Source: Pseudomonas lundensis (GTDB taxonomy: Bacteria > Pseudomonadota > Gammaproteobacteria > Pseudomonadales > Pseudomonadaceae). Taken from it: DNA of 64,000 nucleotides. Where the stretch lies: the NCBI RefSeq assembly GCF_001042985.1, contig NZ_JYKY01000007.1:1-64000 (forward strand), given 5' to 3'. This document shows, one piece after another, positions 1 through 9,103 of the stretch. Within the stretch, counting starts at the first letter, position 1. Each line of letters starts with the position of its first letter. The position numbers were made by a program, and so were the translations under genes. Under the pieces are notes generated by a model. That model was not told where the DNA came from. It searched no databases and saw only the letters and a program-made list of their open reading frames with translations.

Positions 1-108
1 GATTACATCGAGATGTTTTACAACCCAAAACGACGCCACAGTTTCAACAATCAGCTGTCACCGGTAGAGTTTGAAAAGCGTTACGCAGCGAGCCTGGAGA
101 GTGTCTAG
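1..108 (+). mobile_element. IS3-family transposase (OrfB), C-terminal end, cut by window edge
   Basis: Reading from base 1 in frame gives about 35 residues ending at TAG 106-108, including FYNPKRRHSFNNQLSPVEFE. This is the usual tail of IS3-family OrfB (DDE/rve integrase) transposases, where the 'YN..RRH..L...SP..F' pattern follows the catalytic Glu. Only the tail is inside the window, so I cannot say whether the element is intact. It is followed directly by an IS end and then by the middle of an Rhs-like gene, so the element appears to sit inside that gene. Confidence 0.88.
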
Positions 109-126
109 GAAACTAGGGGCGATTCA
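104..126 (+). repeat. Probable right terminal inverted repeat of the IS3-family element
   Basis: The stretch after the transposase stop reads GAAACTAGGGGCGATTCA and ends in CA, as IS3-family ends do. Its reverse complement, TGAATCGCCCCTAGTTTC, resembles the terminal repeats of IS3-group elements known from pseudomonads. The left end and any target duplication lie outside the window, so the exact boundary (taken here as base 126) is inferred. Confidence 0.6.
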
Positions 127-2566
127 CATTGTTACGTAGCCAGACTGAGTATCGAGAGTATGATATGCAGGGCAATGAAACGTTGTTTAAACAAGCAAAT
201 GGTGTGATTGAGGAGTCGACGTATTATCCTTGGGAAGGGGAGGGACAAGCCTGTCCGCCTGATCCTAAAGGTTTTATCCGGCATCTAAAGAATAAAACTA
301 TCAGGCCTAACCCCACGGCTGTGCATGCAGCCCCAGTACTGAGTACCACGTATACGTATAAGTTGTTACCCTCGTTCAATAATGTGTTAGACCATTGGCA
401 TGTCCAGGAGTCGCGTTGCTGGAGTCTATTGATAACCAAGTTCTACAGGTGCTGCAAAGCACACAATATGAGTACAACGATGATGTGAAAGATCCATTAC
501 GTCACGGGTTATTGGCGCGTGAAACGCTGAATATAAATGGCCATGTCATGAGCACTGAGTATGATTATGACTTGGTTGCACTCGTTGAGCAGGATTCAGG
601 CTTTGGTACATTACGAACTAAAATTGTCAATTCTTCAGATGTGGATTCTCACTCCAAAACTGTCTTGAGTGAGGTATCTATCTATTCTGGGCTGCCGTTA
701 TTGGTTCGTGATGATAACGATGTTGAAATACGTTATGAGTACGATGCCTTGCAGCGCGTTACGCGGGAAATTGTAGCGCCCGGTACTGAGTATGAAGCCG
801 CACGCAGCTACCATTATATTTTGTGTTCGCAGCCTGGGGATCAGGCAATACAATCGACAAAGAATGTTAAGGAAGTATTGACGGTTACTTTTTTCGACGG
901 CTTCAATCGAACGATTGCAGAGCAGCGTATGAACGCTGACAGTAAGTTAAAAGCCAAGCTTCTTAGACCTACTTATGCGGCGCAGTATGATGCGATGGGT
1001 CAACTGGAAGAAGAAACTGAATATGATTGGGAGGGCGAAAAGGATTGGCCTCTTGTCACACACTTACGTTATGACGATTGGGGGCAGCAAATCTGTTCGG
1101 TTGGACCTGATAGTGTTGAAACTTACGAGGTTATGGAACCCCGCGGGGCTAATGATTGGCAGCAAGGAGGCATTAAAACCGCTTGGCAGCAATCGGTAGA
1201 TACTAATGGTAACGTTACCAAAACAACAGGCAAGACGGTGACGTACATTGACAGATTTGATAACCCTGTGCGGCTCGTACGGTTTAATAAGGTTGGCGAC
1301 TATTACAGTACCCACTCTTACGAATATGATGGCCTAGGACGTAAATCGAAAGAGGTGGATGCACTCTCTAATACAACGCTTTATTCGTATGATGCTTATG
1401 ATCGTACTACACACACCACATTACCAGGTGGTGCGATCGTAATGCGTGATTATGCATTGCATACCGTCGAAGATCTGCCGATCTCTATCAGTGTGGACGG
1501 TACATTGCTAGGGACTCAAGCATTTGATGGGCTAGGCCGGATGTCAGCCTCTTCTATCGGTGAGCGTGAGCAATCGTATGAATACGCTCCCGGTCAGACT
1601 CAGCCCAATAAAGTTATTAAATCTCGCGAGAGAAGCATCGATTATGAATATAAACCACTGCTGGGAGAGGAACCAAATTTAAGAAAAGTAAATGGCGTTG
1701 AGGCTATTTATGAATATGATCCCGCCAATGCTCGAATGCGCTCATGCTCTGAAAACGGAGTCACTATTGTTCGTGATTATTTCAGTACTGGTGAACTTAG
1801 TTGTGAGGTGATGGGTGAATATTCGATGGCTTATCGATATTCCTTGCGTGGCCTTATATTGGCCTACACTGATGTTCTGGGTAATACTCAGGATTATGAG
1901 TATGATTTTGAAAAGGGTGGTCGAGTGTGCTCGACCCGTTTGGGTAAGATAGCGTCTTGCTTTACGTATGACGAACTAGGGCAGACCCAGAGGATTACCA
2001 CTACAGATACAACTGATGAATTAAACGAGCGGTATGTTGTCATTGATTTGCACTATGACGAATTCGGTCGAGAAGTGCAAAGGGTTTTTGATATTAATGG
2101 TTCCAAGCAAAAGCTGTCGCAAACTTACACAGCGGTAGATAATCTTGAGCGACGAGTGTTAATTGCCCTTGATGAAGAGGGGGCTGATGGTGAAATACTG
2201 CGTGATGAGTCATACGAGTATGATGCACGAGCCAGACTGACAAAATATACCTGTGAAGGGAGTCAGAAGCCTGTTGATCCTCGCGGAAATGCAATTGACG
2301 AGCAACTATTTAGGTTTGATGCGCTGGATAATATCACCCGTGTGAAAACGTCTTTTGCTGGCGAATTCAATATGGCTAGCTACTACTATGAAAACGGAGA
2401 CCCGGTACAGTTGAGTAAAATAGTTAACACGCATGCCAGTTATCCTTCACAGATCGATTTGGATTATGATGATGATGGAAATATGACTAGAGATGAATGC
2501 GGTCGTGTTTTGTGTTATGACGATTTAGGGCGCTTGATTAGTGTCAGTGAAGCTGTCATTCATTAA
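127..2566 (+). pseudogene. Rhs / TccC-like YD-repeat protein, disrupted by an IS and a frameshift
   Basis: The translation is full of tyrosine-aspartate repeats (YEYDALQRV, YEYDGLGRKS, YDAYDRTT, FDGLGRMS, YDDLGRLIS), the signature of Rhs and of TccC-type insecticidal-toxin cocoon proteins. Three lesions are visible. The 5' part is missing because the gene begins directly at the IS end. Frame 3 (129 onward, ...LLPSFNNVLDHWHVQES) must switch near 410 to the frame that continues VALLESIDNQVLQVLQSTQYEY. The protein stops at 2566 right after the last YD repeat, without the usual conserved end of the core and the variable C-terminal toxin domain. The 723-residue second frame has only a TTG start at 395 and no convincing ribosome site. 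Most likely inactive, although the part after the frameshift is still open over 2.1 kb. Confidence 0.85.
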
Positions 2567-2585
2567 GTCATCAATCATTGCACTG

Positions 2586-2625
2586 GCCTGAGCGATACTT
2601 GCAAGTGTTGCTCAGGCTTTTTTTT
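2586..2625 (+). terminator. Rho-independent terminator after the Rhs-like gene
   Basis: GCCTGAGC (2586-2593) pairs perfectly with GCTCAGGC (2610-2617), followed by a run of eight T. It lies 20 bases after the Rhs-like stop, so it probably ended that gene before decay. Confidence 0.85.
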
Positions 2626-2658
2626 ACTGAATCTTAAATGACAACATCACTGCTATTT

Positions 2659-3303
2659 TTATAAACCATTCCAGGTAGCATTATTCAATTTAATTAGGCG
2701 CCTGATACCCATTTTTTTGTATGGCTTAGCGTTTTTGTCGACTTATTGTTTTCTTGCTGCGGTTTACTTGTTTGGCTATTTCTCGGCCTGCCAGCCCGGT
2801 TGCCAATAAGCGCATGACTTCGACTTCTTTTGTCGTTAGCACCTTCTGCCTGGTCTCACCACGTTGGCTCGCCGCCAGTGTTGATGAAAAATTCTTGCTT
2901 ATATACCTTCTGCCTTGAATGACGTGCTCAACAGCCTTGTTGAGCTCGTTCAGTGAGGCGTGCTTGTCGAAGAGCCCGTGTATGTTGAGATCCAATAAAT
3001 GCTTGAGGATGAGTTCGTTATTAGTCATTGTTATGACAACGATTTTTGAATTTTCTGCACGGGTAACTTATTAAGCTGATGCCCTCAATAAATGTACCTC
3101 CCGGCATATAAAGATCTGTGATAAGTAGATCGCATGGATCATGCTCTAATGCTTGAAGTCATGTATCTGTACACAATGCCTCTGCGATGACGCGCACGTG
3201 AGGTCTGTAACTTTTAGTTAAAGCCACTCGGGTCCCAAGCAGTACTGCGGGGTGGTCATCAGCGAGAATAATTTTTACGGCGGATTCAGTAATATCTACT
3301 GGT
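2659..3303 (-). pseudogene. RcsB-like response regulator (receiver + LuxR HTH), multiply broken
   Basis: Read across frames, the minus strand gives a receiver domain (VKIILADDHPAVLLGTRVAL, then LLITDLYMPGG with the phosphoacceptor Asp) and a LuxR-type HTH (LTTKEVEVMRLLATGLAGREIAKQVNRSKKTISRQKR). The order and wording resemble RcsB (IIADDHP..L, LITDLSMPG, NRSIKTISSQKKSAM). At least four lesions are visible: a TGA between the two receiver motifs, a frame change in the A-run before IVVITMTNNEL (near 3045), a TAA at 2726-2728 inside the HTH domain, and another frame change in the next A-run, after which the family-like end A-IQKMGIRRLIKL follows. The start is uncertain (ATG near 3303, itself out of frame). 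The only long intact piece is 2726-3028 (100 codons). Confidence 0.75.
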
Positions 3304-3458
3304 CATTGGGCAGTTAACATACGTGTAATCCAGAGTAATCGTATCTGGGCGCACCTTAATAAGGTGTTTAACAATCCGTCTGTCGGATGAGTCTATGTGT
3401 TTAAGGGTTTTTGTCATTTATTGCGATGTTTTTGCACTTTTCAGAGAATTCTTGCTCC

Positions 3459-3497
3459 ACAGCCAACTAAAGTGCTACAGATATTTTAGTTGGCTGT
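3459..3497. repeat. Inverted repeat downstream of the mlaA-like gene
   Basis: ACAGCCAACTAAA (3459-3471) pairs perfectly with TTTAGTTGGCTGT (3485-3497) across a 13-base loop. It lies just past the mlaA-like stop codon. It could end that minus-strand transcript, but no T-run follows on either strand. The 150 bases between it and the RcsB-like remnant show nothing else. Confidence 0.6.
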
Positions 3498-3507
3498 GTG
3501 GGACTAC

Positions 3508-4296
3508 TTATTCTGCAATCTGCAACTTACGCGCCTCGGTGTAGATATAACGCAGCTTGTCGTACTCAAACGGCGAGTCGAACTGTCCATAACGGAAGCT
3601 GGTGGTGTAGCGCTTGTCGACAGCGCCCAGTACCCAGATTTCCGGATGACGCGTGCTTTCGTGGGGCACGTTGAGGAAGTTGATTTCCTGATTGACGCCG
3701 TAGTCGACCACTAACCCGGTGGTGTCCCGCAGGTTGGACGGGCCAAGAATCGGCAGCATCAAGTAAGCCCCCCCTGGAACGCCATAGAAACCCAAGGTCT
3801 GGCCGAAGTCTTCGCTCACGCGAGGCAAGCCCATCGACGTGGCCGGGTCCCACAGGCCGCCGACGCCAAGGGTGGTGTTCAACAGCAGTCGCCCGGTGGT
3901 TTCCAGCGAGCGCTGCCCTTTGAGTTGCAGCAGGCTGTTAAACAGGTTGGGGACGTCACCCAGGTTGTTGAAGAAGTTGCTCACGCCTGTGCGCACAAAA
4001 CTGGGTGTCACGTAGCGGTAGCCGTTGACGACCGGCAGGAACACCCACTGATCGAAACGGTAGTTGAAGTGGTAGATCCGGCGGTTCACGGACTCCAGCG
4101 GGTCATAAACGCTCAGGGCGTTCATGGTGGCGCGTTCAAACTCGCGTTGATCCAGCCCGGGGTTGAACTTCAGGAGTTTCAAAGGTTGGGTGAAACCATC
4201 GACGTCTGCGGTTCGTTCAAGGTTGGCCTTGCTGTTGTCCGCTTGGGCGACGCCAGCGCTGAGCAGGGCGGCGACCAGTAATAAATGTTTAGCCAC
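3508..4296 (-). CDS. MlaA/VacJ-family outer-membrane lipid-asymmetry protein, apparently not a lipoprotein
   Basis: A 262-residue protein with the MlaA signature DPLESVNRRIYHFNYRFDQW followed by LPVVNGYRYVTP, GVSNFFNNLGD and LLNTTLGVGGLWDPA. MlaA family members work with an outer-membrane porin to remove phospholipids from the outer leaflet and pass them to the Mla system. I chose the GTG at 4296 because GGAG lies seven bases before it; it overlaps the upstream hydrolase stop by 8 bp, so the pair is probably co-translated. Classical MlaA is a lipoprotein, but here the signal peptide (VAKHLLLVAALLSAGVAQAD) has no lipobox cysteine and instead ends in an AQA-type signal peptidase I site. It may be a diverged paralogue, and no other mla gene is adjacent. 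Family call is firm; function in Mla transport is inferred. Confidence 0.85.
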   Translation of the reverse strand: MAKHLLLVAALLSAGVAQADNSKANLERTADVDGFTQPLKLLKFNPGLDQREFERATMNALSVYDPLESVNRRIYHFNYRFDQWVFLPVVNGYRYVTPSFVRTGVSNFFNNLGDVPNLFNSLLQLKGQRSLETTGRLLLNTTLGVGGLWDPATSMGLPRVSEDFGQTLGFYGVPGGAYLMLPILGPSNLRDTTGLVVDYGVNQEINFLNVPHESTRHPEIWVLGAVDKRYTTSFRYGQFDSPFEYDKLRYIYTEARKLQIAE

Positions 4297-5587
4297 GGAA
4301 GAACTCCAGCATATCGTCAGCGTTGACACGGTAGTTGAGGTTGCCGCAATGGCCGCCATACGGGTAAACCGTCAGCCGATTGCCAAAGGTTTTACGCAGA
4401 AACCCAAGATCGCCCGGGCCGAGGATGATGTCGTCGGCGTTGTGCATCACGGCTATCTTCGGGCTGTTTTGCAGGTAGTCCTTCAGCGCGTAGAGGCTCA
4501 CCTGGTCGATCAATTGCAATAACGTGCCGCCATCGGTGCGGGCCCGCCACATGGGGATGACTTGCTCTGTCAGGTAACAATCGAAGTCGCACAGCAGTGA
4601 ACGCTTGAGGAACGGCGTGAGGCTGGTGCCTTCGGTGATCGGGTAGTTTGGCGGGGTGATCAGGCCGCGACGGTTGATCAGGTCGGAGGTGAACACGATG
4701 TCGGCTGACGAAAAGCGGAACATAGTGCCGATCAGCATCGCCATTTGTTCGTTGGTCAGTCGTTCCTTGGAGTTCTGGATGTCGTACACCAGTGCGGCGT
4801 TGAGGTCGACGTAGCCTTTCTGCTTGAAGTACCGGGTCAACTTGTTCAGTACCAGCTCATAGAAGGTGGTGCTGTTGTTGATGCCCTTAACTTCGGTTTG
4901 AACCAGTTTGTCGAGGTTGCTGATGGAGGTGTACAGATTGACTGGCGGGTTAAGCATCAGCACTTTTTTGAAGTTGAAGCTCTTGCGCGTCTCATCCAGA
5001 TGGCTGACGAAGGCTGCGTCGAGCGCGCCCAGGCTGTAGCCGCTGAGGTAATAGTCGGTCACCGGAACGTCAGCCTGTTGTGCGCGGACCGCTTGCATGA
5101 CGTGATACAGGTCTTCGGCATCGTATTGGCTGATACCCGGGGTGGCAAAGCGAGAGGCCGCGCTCATGAAGTCATAGCTGGTGGGCGATGACAGCTGCAC
5201 CACGTGGTAGCCGGCTTGGTAAAACAGTTTTTTCAGATATTCGTTGAGGCTGCTGTTGTAAGGCGCGCCGGTGCCGGCAATCAGGAACATCAAGGGGGCC
5301 GGGTGGTCTTGTCTGGCCATGCGGTAGGTGAGCTTTTTGACTGCCCAAAAGTTGGCGGGCAGGGTGAACTCACGCTCCGGGCGCAGGGTCAGGCTGTAAT
5401 CCGATTGCCGAATGTCATCTTCGCTCGGCAGATAAGGGCGCATCTGCGGTGGCGTGGTGGCGATCGTGGCTTCGAACGGATTGGTGATCGGGTAGCCATA
5501 GGTTGCGGGGTCGACATCGACCGCCTGTGCGGACGCACTCAATATAAGGCCGCCCAGCAGGGCAGCAAGGGACAGAGAACGAAGCAT
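4289..5587 (-). CDS. Exported alpha/beta-hydrolase-fold protein (predicted esterase/lipase-like)
   Basis: 432 residues with a clear N-terminal signal peptide (MLRSLSLAALLGGLILSASAQA) and an alpha/beta-hydrolase core: the oxyanion-region strand LMFLIAGTGAP, the nucleophile elbow YLSGYSLGALDA (G-x-S-x-G, Ser near residue 189), and late elements IAVMHNADDIILG (probable acid) and YPYGGHCGNL (probable catalytic His). The substrate is not evident. It overlaps the mlaA-like gene by 8 bp, suggesting a periplasmic or outer-membrane lipid role, but this is context only. The start ATG at 5587 gives the signal peptide directly. Frequent annotation in pseudomonads is simply a hydrolase or hypothetical protein. 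Confidence 0.75.
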   Translation of the reverse strand: MLRSLSLAALLGGLILSASAQAVDVDPATYGYPITNPFEATIATTPPQMRPYLPSEDDIRQSDYSLTLRPEREFTLPANFWAVKKLTYRMARQDHPAPLMFLIAGTGAPYNSSLNEYLKKLFYQAGYHVVQLSSPTSYDFMSAASRFATPGISQYDAEDLYHVMQAVRAQQADVPVTDYYLSGYSLGALDAAFVSHLDETRKSFNFKKVLMLNPPVNLYTSISNLDKLVQTEVKGINNSTTFYELVLNKLTRYFKQKGYVDLNAALVYDIQNSKERLTNEQMAMLIGTMFRFSSADIVFTSDLINRRGLITPPNYPITEGTSLTPFLKRSLLCDFDCYLTEQVIPMWRARTDGGTLLQLIDQVSLYALKDYLQNSPKIAVMHNADDIILGPGDLGFLRKTFGNRLTVYPYGGHCGNLNYRVNADDMLEFFRG

Positions 5588-5816
5588 GAAGACTATCCTA
5601 GAGAAGGAGCTGAGAAGATTCGCAGGCTATGACCACAGGGCTACCTTCGAAGTGCCTTTTGCACCCCTAAATAAATCCCCCCACGCGTCGCAAGCGGCAA
5701 ATGGCTACCAGACGATACACGTTGATTGACTTTAGTGAACAGATATCTGATTGCAAGGCTTGCATACCCGACAAGTGTGATTAAGCTGAGCGCCGCTTTT
5801 GCCTATCGGAGTTGTT

Positions 5817-6182
5817 ATGCGCCCTCGTTTGCCGTTGATATTGCTGTTTATGGCTGTGCCCCTGTGGCTGGCTGCCGGTTATGGCCTGCGTTATGGCTTG
5901 ATGGAGGATCCGCAGTGGGTGGGCACCTGCGTGGCCGAGGCGCCCCGTTGGGAGTGCCAGTTGCGCGCTAACTTGGGCTTGTTGATTCATTTCAGGGTGC
6001 TGGGTTGGGCAGCCATTGCCACGGCGACGGTCGCTTTTTTTGTGCGCGGCCGTCTTGGCCGTGCGTTGGCGGTGCTGGCCTTGGTCTTCGGGTTGCCAGC
6101 ACTGGCGTTGTATAACGCCAGTCTCGCTGTATTTGCGGTGGTGATTGCAGGATTGCGCCTGGTGAGGGCCAAGCGCGTTTGA
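5817..6182 (+). CDS. Small integral membrane protein of unknown function
   Basis: 121 residues. I used the ATG at 5817, preceded by CGGAG at a good distance, rather than the upstream TTG at 5799. Three to four hydrophobic segments are visible: LPLILLFMAVPLWLAAGYGL, LGWAAIATATVAFFV, and ALAVLALVFGLPALALYNASLAVFAVVIAGL. Two cysteines (GTCVAEAPRWECQ) lie in the first loop, probably periplasmic, and could form a disulfide. I do not recognise a family. It is divergent from the exported hydrolase upstream and convergent with the GH17 gene downstream. The 229 bases before it hold the two divergent promoters, which I could not place with confidence. Confidence 0.65.
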   Translation: MRPRLPLILLFMAVPLWLAAGYGLRYGLMEDPQWVGTCVAEAPRWECQLRANLGLLIHFRVLGWAAIATATVAFFVRGRLGRALAVLALVFGLPALALYNASLAVFAVVIAGLRLVRAKRV

Positions 6183-6259
6183 ACGATGCGCTTGCCTTGT
6201 GGGGCCTGATGAGCTGCGCGAGACGCCGGGTCGGTGCGCCTCGCGTTGTTCCAACGTGA

Positions 6260-7813
6260 CTAAGGGCGGCGCAACCTGACGCTGCGCCACAGCGCCACGA
6301 CCAGTAATGCGCTTACCAGCGCCCAGCCCCAGGCCTGTTCATTGCGCAGACCTTCACCGTACAGCTGCAATGGAATCCCCGCACCGATGATTAACGCCAA
6401 CAACCCCAATTCACGACGCGGTCCGCGCACGGGGCGCAGCAGGTACACCAGTGCGGGCAGCAACAACGCAGCGCTCGGGAAGCTGCGATAACGCGGTTCA
6501 AACACCAGGCCAAGCATCAGGACGGCCCCGGCGAACCCGGCAGCGGCCAGCCACCAGCCAGCGCGACGTTCAAGCACATTGAACAGGCGCTCGCGCCATC
6601 CGTCTCTTTGCCCCAATGCCGACGCAGCGTGGGCCATGACGATGAGGTTGAGCAACAGCAGTACTGCGGCCTCTATCCATTCACCGGCATAACGGCTGGT
6701 GACTGACGCCAGTTGCGCCCAGGCAATGATCGAGCACCCTGACAGTGCGCCTAATGCAGGCAATAGCAGTGCTGCACGGGTACTGCGAACCCGTCCGCCG
6801 ATCAGCAGGGTGGCGATGAATACTGCGCCGCCGAGGCCGAGCCAAACGGGCCAGTGGGGCAAGTTGGTCACGGGCCCGGCGAGTATGCCTTTGTCTTGAC
6901 GATCGGCATCGAACAGGCCCCAGTAACCGCCAACGGCGCCTTCACTGCCGCGTTTCCAGGGTTGGTCGAAGGCTTCGATCAGGTTGTATTTCCAGCCGTT
7001 CTGCTCGGCCAGCGTGACAAAGCCACGAATGAACCTGGCTTCATTGACCCGGCTGGGCAGTGCTGTTTCGCGTTGGCGACCTTCGCTGGGCCAGCCGGTT
7101 TCACCGATCACGATGTCTTTGGGTGCAAATTTGCTGCCGAAAGCTTGGCGAATTTGTGCGACATGGTTAACCGCCTGGTCGATCCCCGCAGGGTCGTCTT
7201 CCCAATAGGGCAGCAGGTGGATGGTCAGGAAGTCGACGGCGGGCGCGATTTCCGGGTGTTGCAGCCAGAATTCCCAGACGTCCGCGTAGGTCACCGGTTG
7301 TTTGATCTGGCTTTTCACCTGCTCGATCAGTTTGACCAGTTGCGGGGCAGTGATTTCCTTACGCAGCAATGCCTCATTACCCACGATGACCGAACTGACG
7401 ATATCCGGGTGTGCATTGGCCGATGCGATCAGCGCGTTGACTTCAGCGGCAGTGGCCACCGGGTCGCGGCTGACCCAGGCCCCCATCATGACCTTGAGCC
7501 CGTGTTTGCGTGCCAGCTCGGGCAGGGCTTCAAGCCCGGCCTGGGAGTAGGTGCGCACGCACTCAAAGCGCGTTGCCAGAAGGGCCAGATCCGCGTCCAT
7601 GCGCTCAATACGCGGCACGAAGGGTTGATCGAAGGGCGATTGGTCTTTGTCGAACGGCGTGTAGGAGGCGCACTGCAACTTGTGGGTGGGCGTGGCCGCA
7701 TCGGGCAGGATCACCGGCTGGCCCAGGCCATACCAGAAACCGGCCACGGCAAACAGGCTCAGTAAGCACGCAAAGAGATAAGGGAATGCGGGAAAGCGGG
7801 CAGTCGCAGACAT
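6260..7813 (-). CDS. GH17-family membrane glucan enzyme (annotated in pseudomonads as beta-(1,6)-glucan synthase)
   Basis: 517 residues starting at the ATG at 7813; the longer reading frame upstream has no support. After one N-terminal membrane anchor (residues 10-30) comes a GH17-type beta/alpha barrel with the two expected glutamates: E147 in IVGNEALL (acid/base) and E238 in IVIGETGWPSEG (nucleophile). From about residue 340 there are several membrane helices (WLGLGGAVFIATLLIGG, ALLLPALGALSGCSII, and others to the end). GH17 proteins hydrolyse or transglycosylate beta-glucans. Homologues in Bradyrhizobium and pseudomonads are linked to cyclic or periplasmic beta-glucan synthesis, so a remodelling role is likelier than nucleotide-sugar synthesis. 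No glycosyltransferase is adjacent. Confidence 0.8.
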   Translation of the reverse strand: MSATARFPAFPYLFACLLSLFAVAGFWYGLGQPVILPDAATPTHKLQCASYTPFDKDQSPFDQPFVPRIERMDADLALLATRFECVRTYSQAGLEALPELARKHGLKVMMGAWVSRDPVATAAEVNALIASANAHPDIVSSVIVGNEALLRKEITAPQLVKLIEQVKSQIKQPVTYADVWEFWLQHPEIAPAVDFLTIHLLPYWEDDPAGIDQAVNHVAQIRQAFGSKFAPKDIVIGETGWPSEGRQRETALPSRVNEARFIRGFVTLAEQNGWKYNLIEAFDQPWKRGSEGAVGGYWGLFDADRQDKGILAGPVTNLPHWPVWLGLGGAVFIATLLIGGRVRSTRAALLLPALGALSGCSIIAWAQLASVTSRYAGEWIEAAVLLLLNLIVMAHAASALGQRDGWRERLFNVLERRAGWWLAAAGFAGAVLMLGLVFEPRYRSFPSAALLLPALVYLLRPVRGPRRELGLLALIIGAGIPLQLYGEGLRNEQAWGWALVSALLVVALWRSVRLRRP

Positions 7814-8025
7814 GGTCGGGCCGTATGGGAGCAAAGCCGCGCATCTTACCTGCAATTGAGGCGAGTCAGCGCGTGCGAATGATTTTGTTACGTCTGGGCA
7901 CATGTCGTTTGCAGTTGCCTTAAGGTCGCCGTCAGAGCAGGTTGCATTTAATCAGGGGTCGATCATCGAAATACGGGTTCAAGCGGTCCGGCACCCGTCG
8001 GGCCCGACACGGTGAGGATTGATTG

Positions 8026-8877
8026 ATGAAGATGCGACGACTCTTGAGTGTGGGGGCTGCCTTGGTGCTGGCGATGGGGGCAGGCGTGGCCTGTGCGCAG
8101 GCAAAGCCCACACTTAATATCGGTTATGTCGATGGTTGGTCAGACAGTGTGGCCACGACCCATGTGGCCGCAGAGGTGATTAAGCAAAAGTTGGGTTATG
8201 ACGTGAAGTTGATGCCGGTGGCGACCGGGATCATGTGGCAGGGTGTGGCCACCGGTAAGCTGGACGCTATGTTGTCCGCCTGGTTGCCCGTGACCCATGG
8301 CGAATACTGGGCGAAGAATAAGGGCAAGGTGGTGGATTACGGTCCCAATTTCAAAGACGCGAAAATCGGTTTGATCGTGCCTGAATACGTCAACGCCCAA
8401 TCGATTGCCGACCTTAAAGAGGACAAGGGTTATAAACAGAAAATAGTCGGGATTGATGCGGGGTCCGGTGTGATGCTTAAAACGGATCAGGCCATCAAAG
8501 ATTACGGCCTGGGTTATAAGCTGCAAGCCAGCTCCGGTGCGGCCATGACCTCAGAGCTGGGGCGTGCCTATGCCAAAAATGAACCGGTGGTGGTCACCGG
8601 TTGGGTGCCGCACTGGATGTTTGCCAAATGGAAGCTGCGTTTTCTCGATGATCCAAAGCAGGTCTATGGGGCCGCAGAAACCGTTAACAGTGTTGGCAGC
8701 AAAGCGCTGGACAGTAAAGCGCCGGAGGTGGCGGCCTTTTTGAAAAAATTCCAGTGGGCATCGAAAGATGAAATTGGCGACGTGATGCTGGCCATACAGG
8801 AAGGTGAGAAGCCAGAAGTGGCGGCTCGGGAGTGGGTAGCCAAACATCCCGATCGAGTCGCTGAGTGGACTCAATAA
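8026..8877 (+). CDS. Glycine betaine/choline-type ABC transporter substrate-binding protein (OpuAC family)
   Basis: 283 residues. ATG 8026 is preferred because GAGG lies eight bases upstream. The signal peptide MKMRRLLSVGAALVLAMGAGVACAQA ends at an AQA site. The mature part has the OpuAC pattern: LNIGYVDGWSDSVATTHVAAEVI, LDAMLSAWLPVTHGEYW, IGIDAGSGVMLKTDQAI, VVVTGWVPHWMFAKWKLRFLDDPK. The tryptophans and tyrosines in these motifs normally form the aromatic cage for a quaternary-ammonium ligand. No permease or ATPase gene is adjacent. Pseudomonads have several such orphan binding proteins (CaiX, CbcX and BetX types) that share one core transporter, so this is probably one of them. The exact ligand cannot be read from sequence. 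Confidence 0.85.
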   Translation: MKMRRLLSVGAALVLAMGAGVACAQAKPTLNIGYVDGWSDSVATTHVAAEVIKQKLGYDVKLMPVATGIMWQGVATGKLDAMLSAWLPVTHGEYWAKNKGKVVDYGPNFKDAKIGLIVPEYVNAQSIADLKEDKGYKQKIVGIDAGSGVMLKTDQAIKDYGLGYKLQASSGAAMTSELGRAYAKNEPVVVTGWVPHWMFAKWKLRFLDDPKQVYGAAETVNSVGSKALDSKAPEVAAFLKKFQWASKDEIGDVMLAIQEGEKPEVAAREWVAKHPDRVAEWTQ

Positions 8878-8911
8878 AAGCGGCGAGGTGTCTAGCTCGG
8901 TATTTGCGTAA

Positions 8912-8940
8912 CCGCCTGATGCGTGCGTCAGGCGGTTTTT
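8912..8940 (+). terminator. Terminator after the betaine-binding protein gene
   Basis: CCGCCTGA (8912-8919) pairs with TCAGGCGG (8928-8935) across an 8-base loop and is followed by TTTTT. Confidence 0.85.
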
Positions 8941-9103
8941 GCGTTTCTGGGGCAGGCAAAATGATGTCAACTTCCATGCAGGCCAGATAAACCGGGGGCT
9001 ACAGTGAATGGGTGGTTCTACTACTAAAGTCGTCTGGCTTAGAAATTGAAGCCCCCTAATAGTGAAATCGTTCCATCTCATCTGTGCTGCGAGGACAAAA
9101 ATA

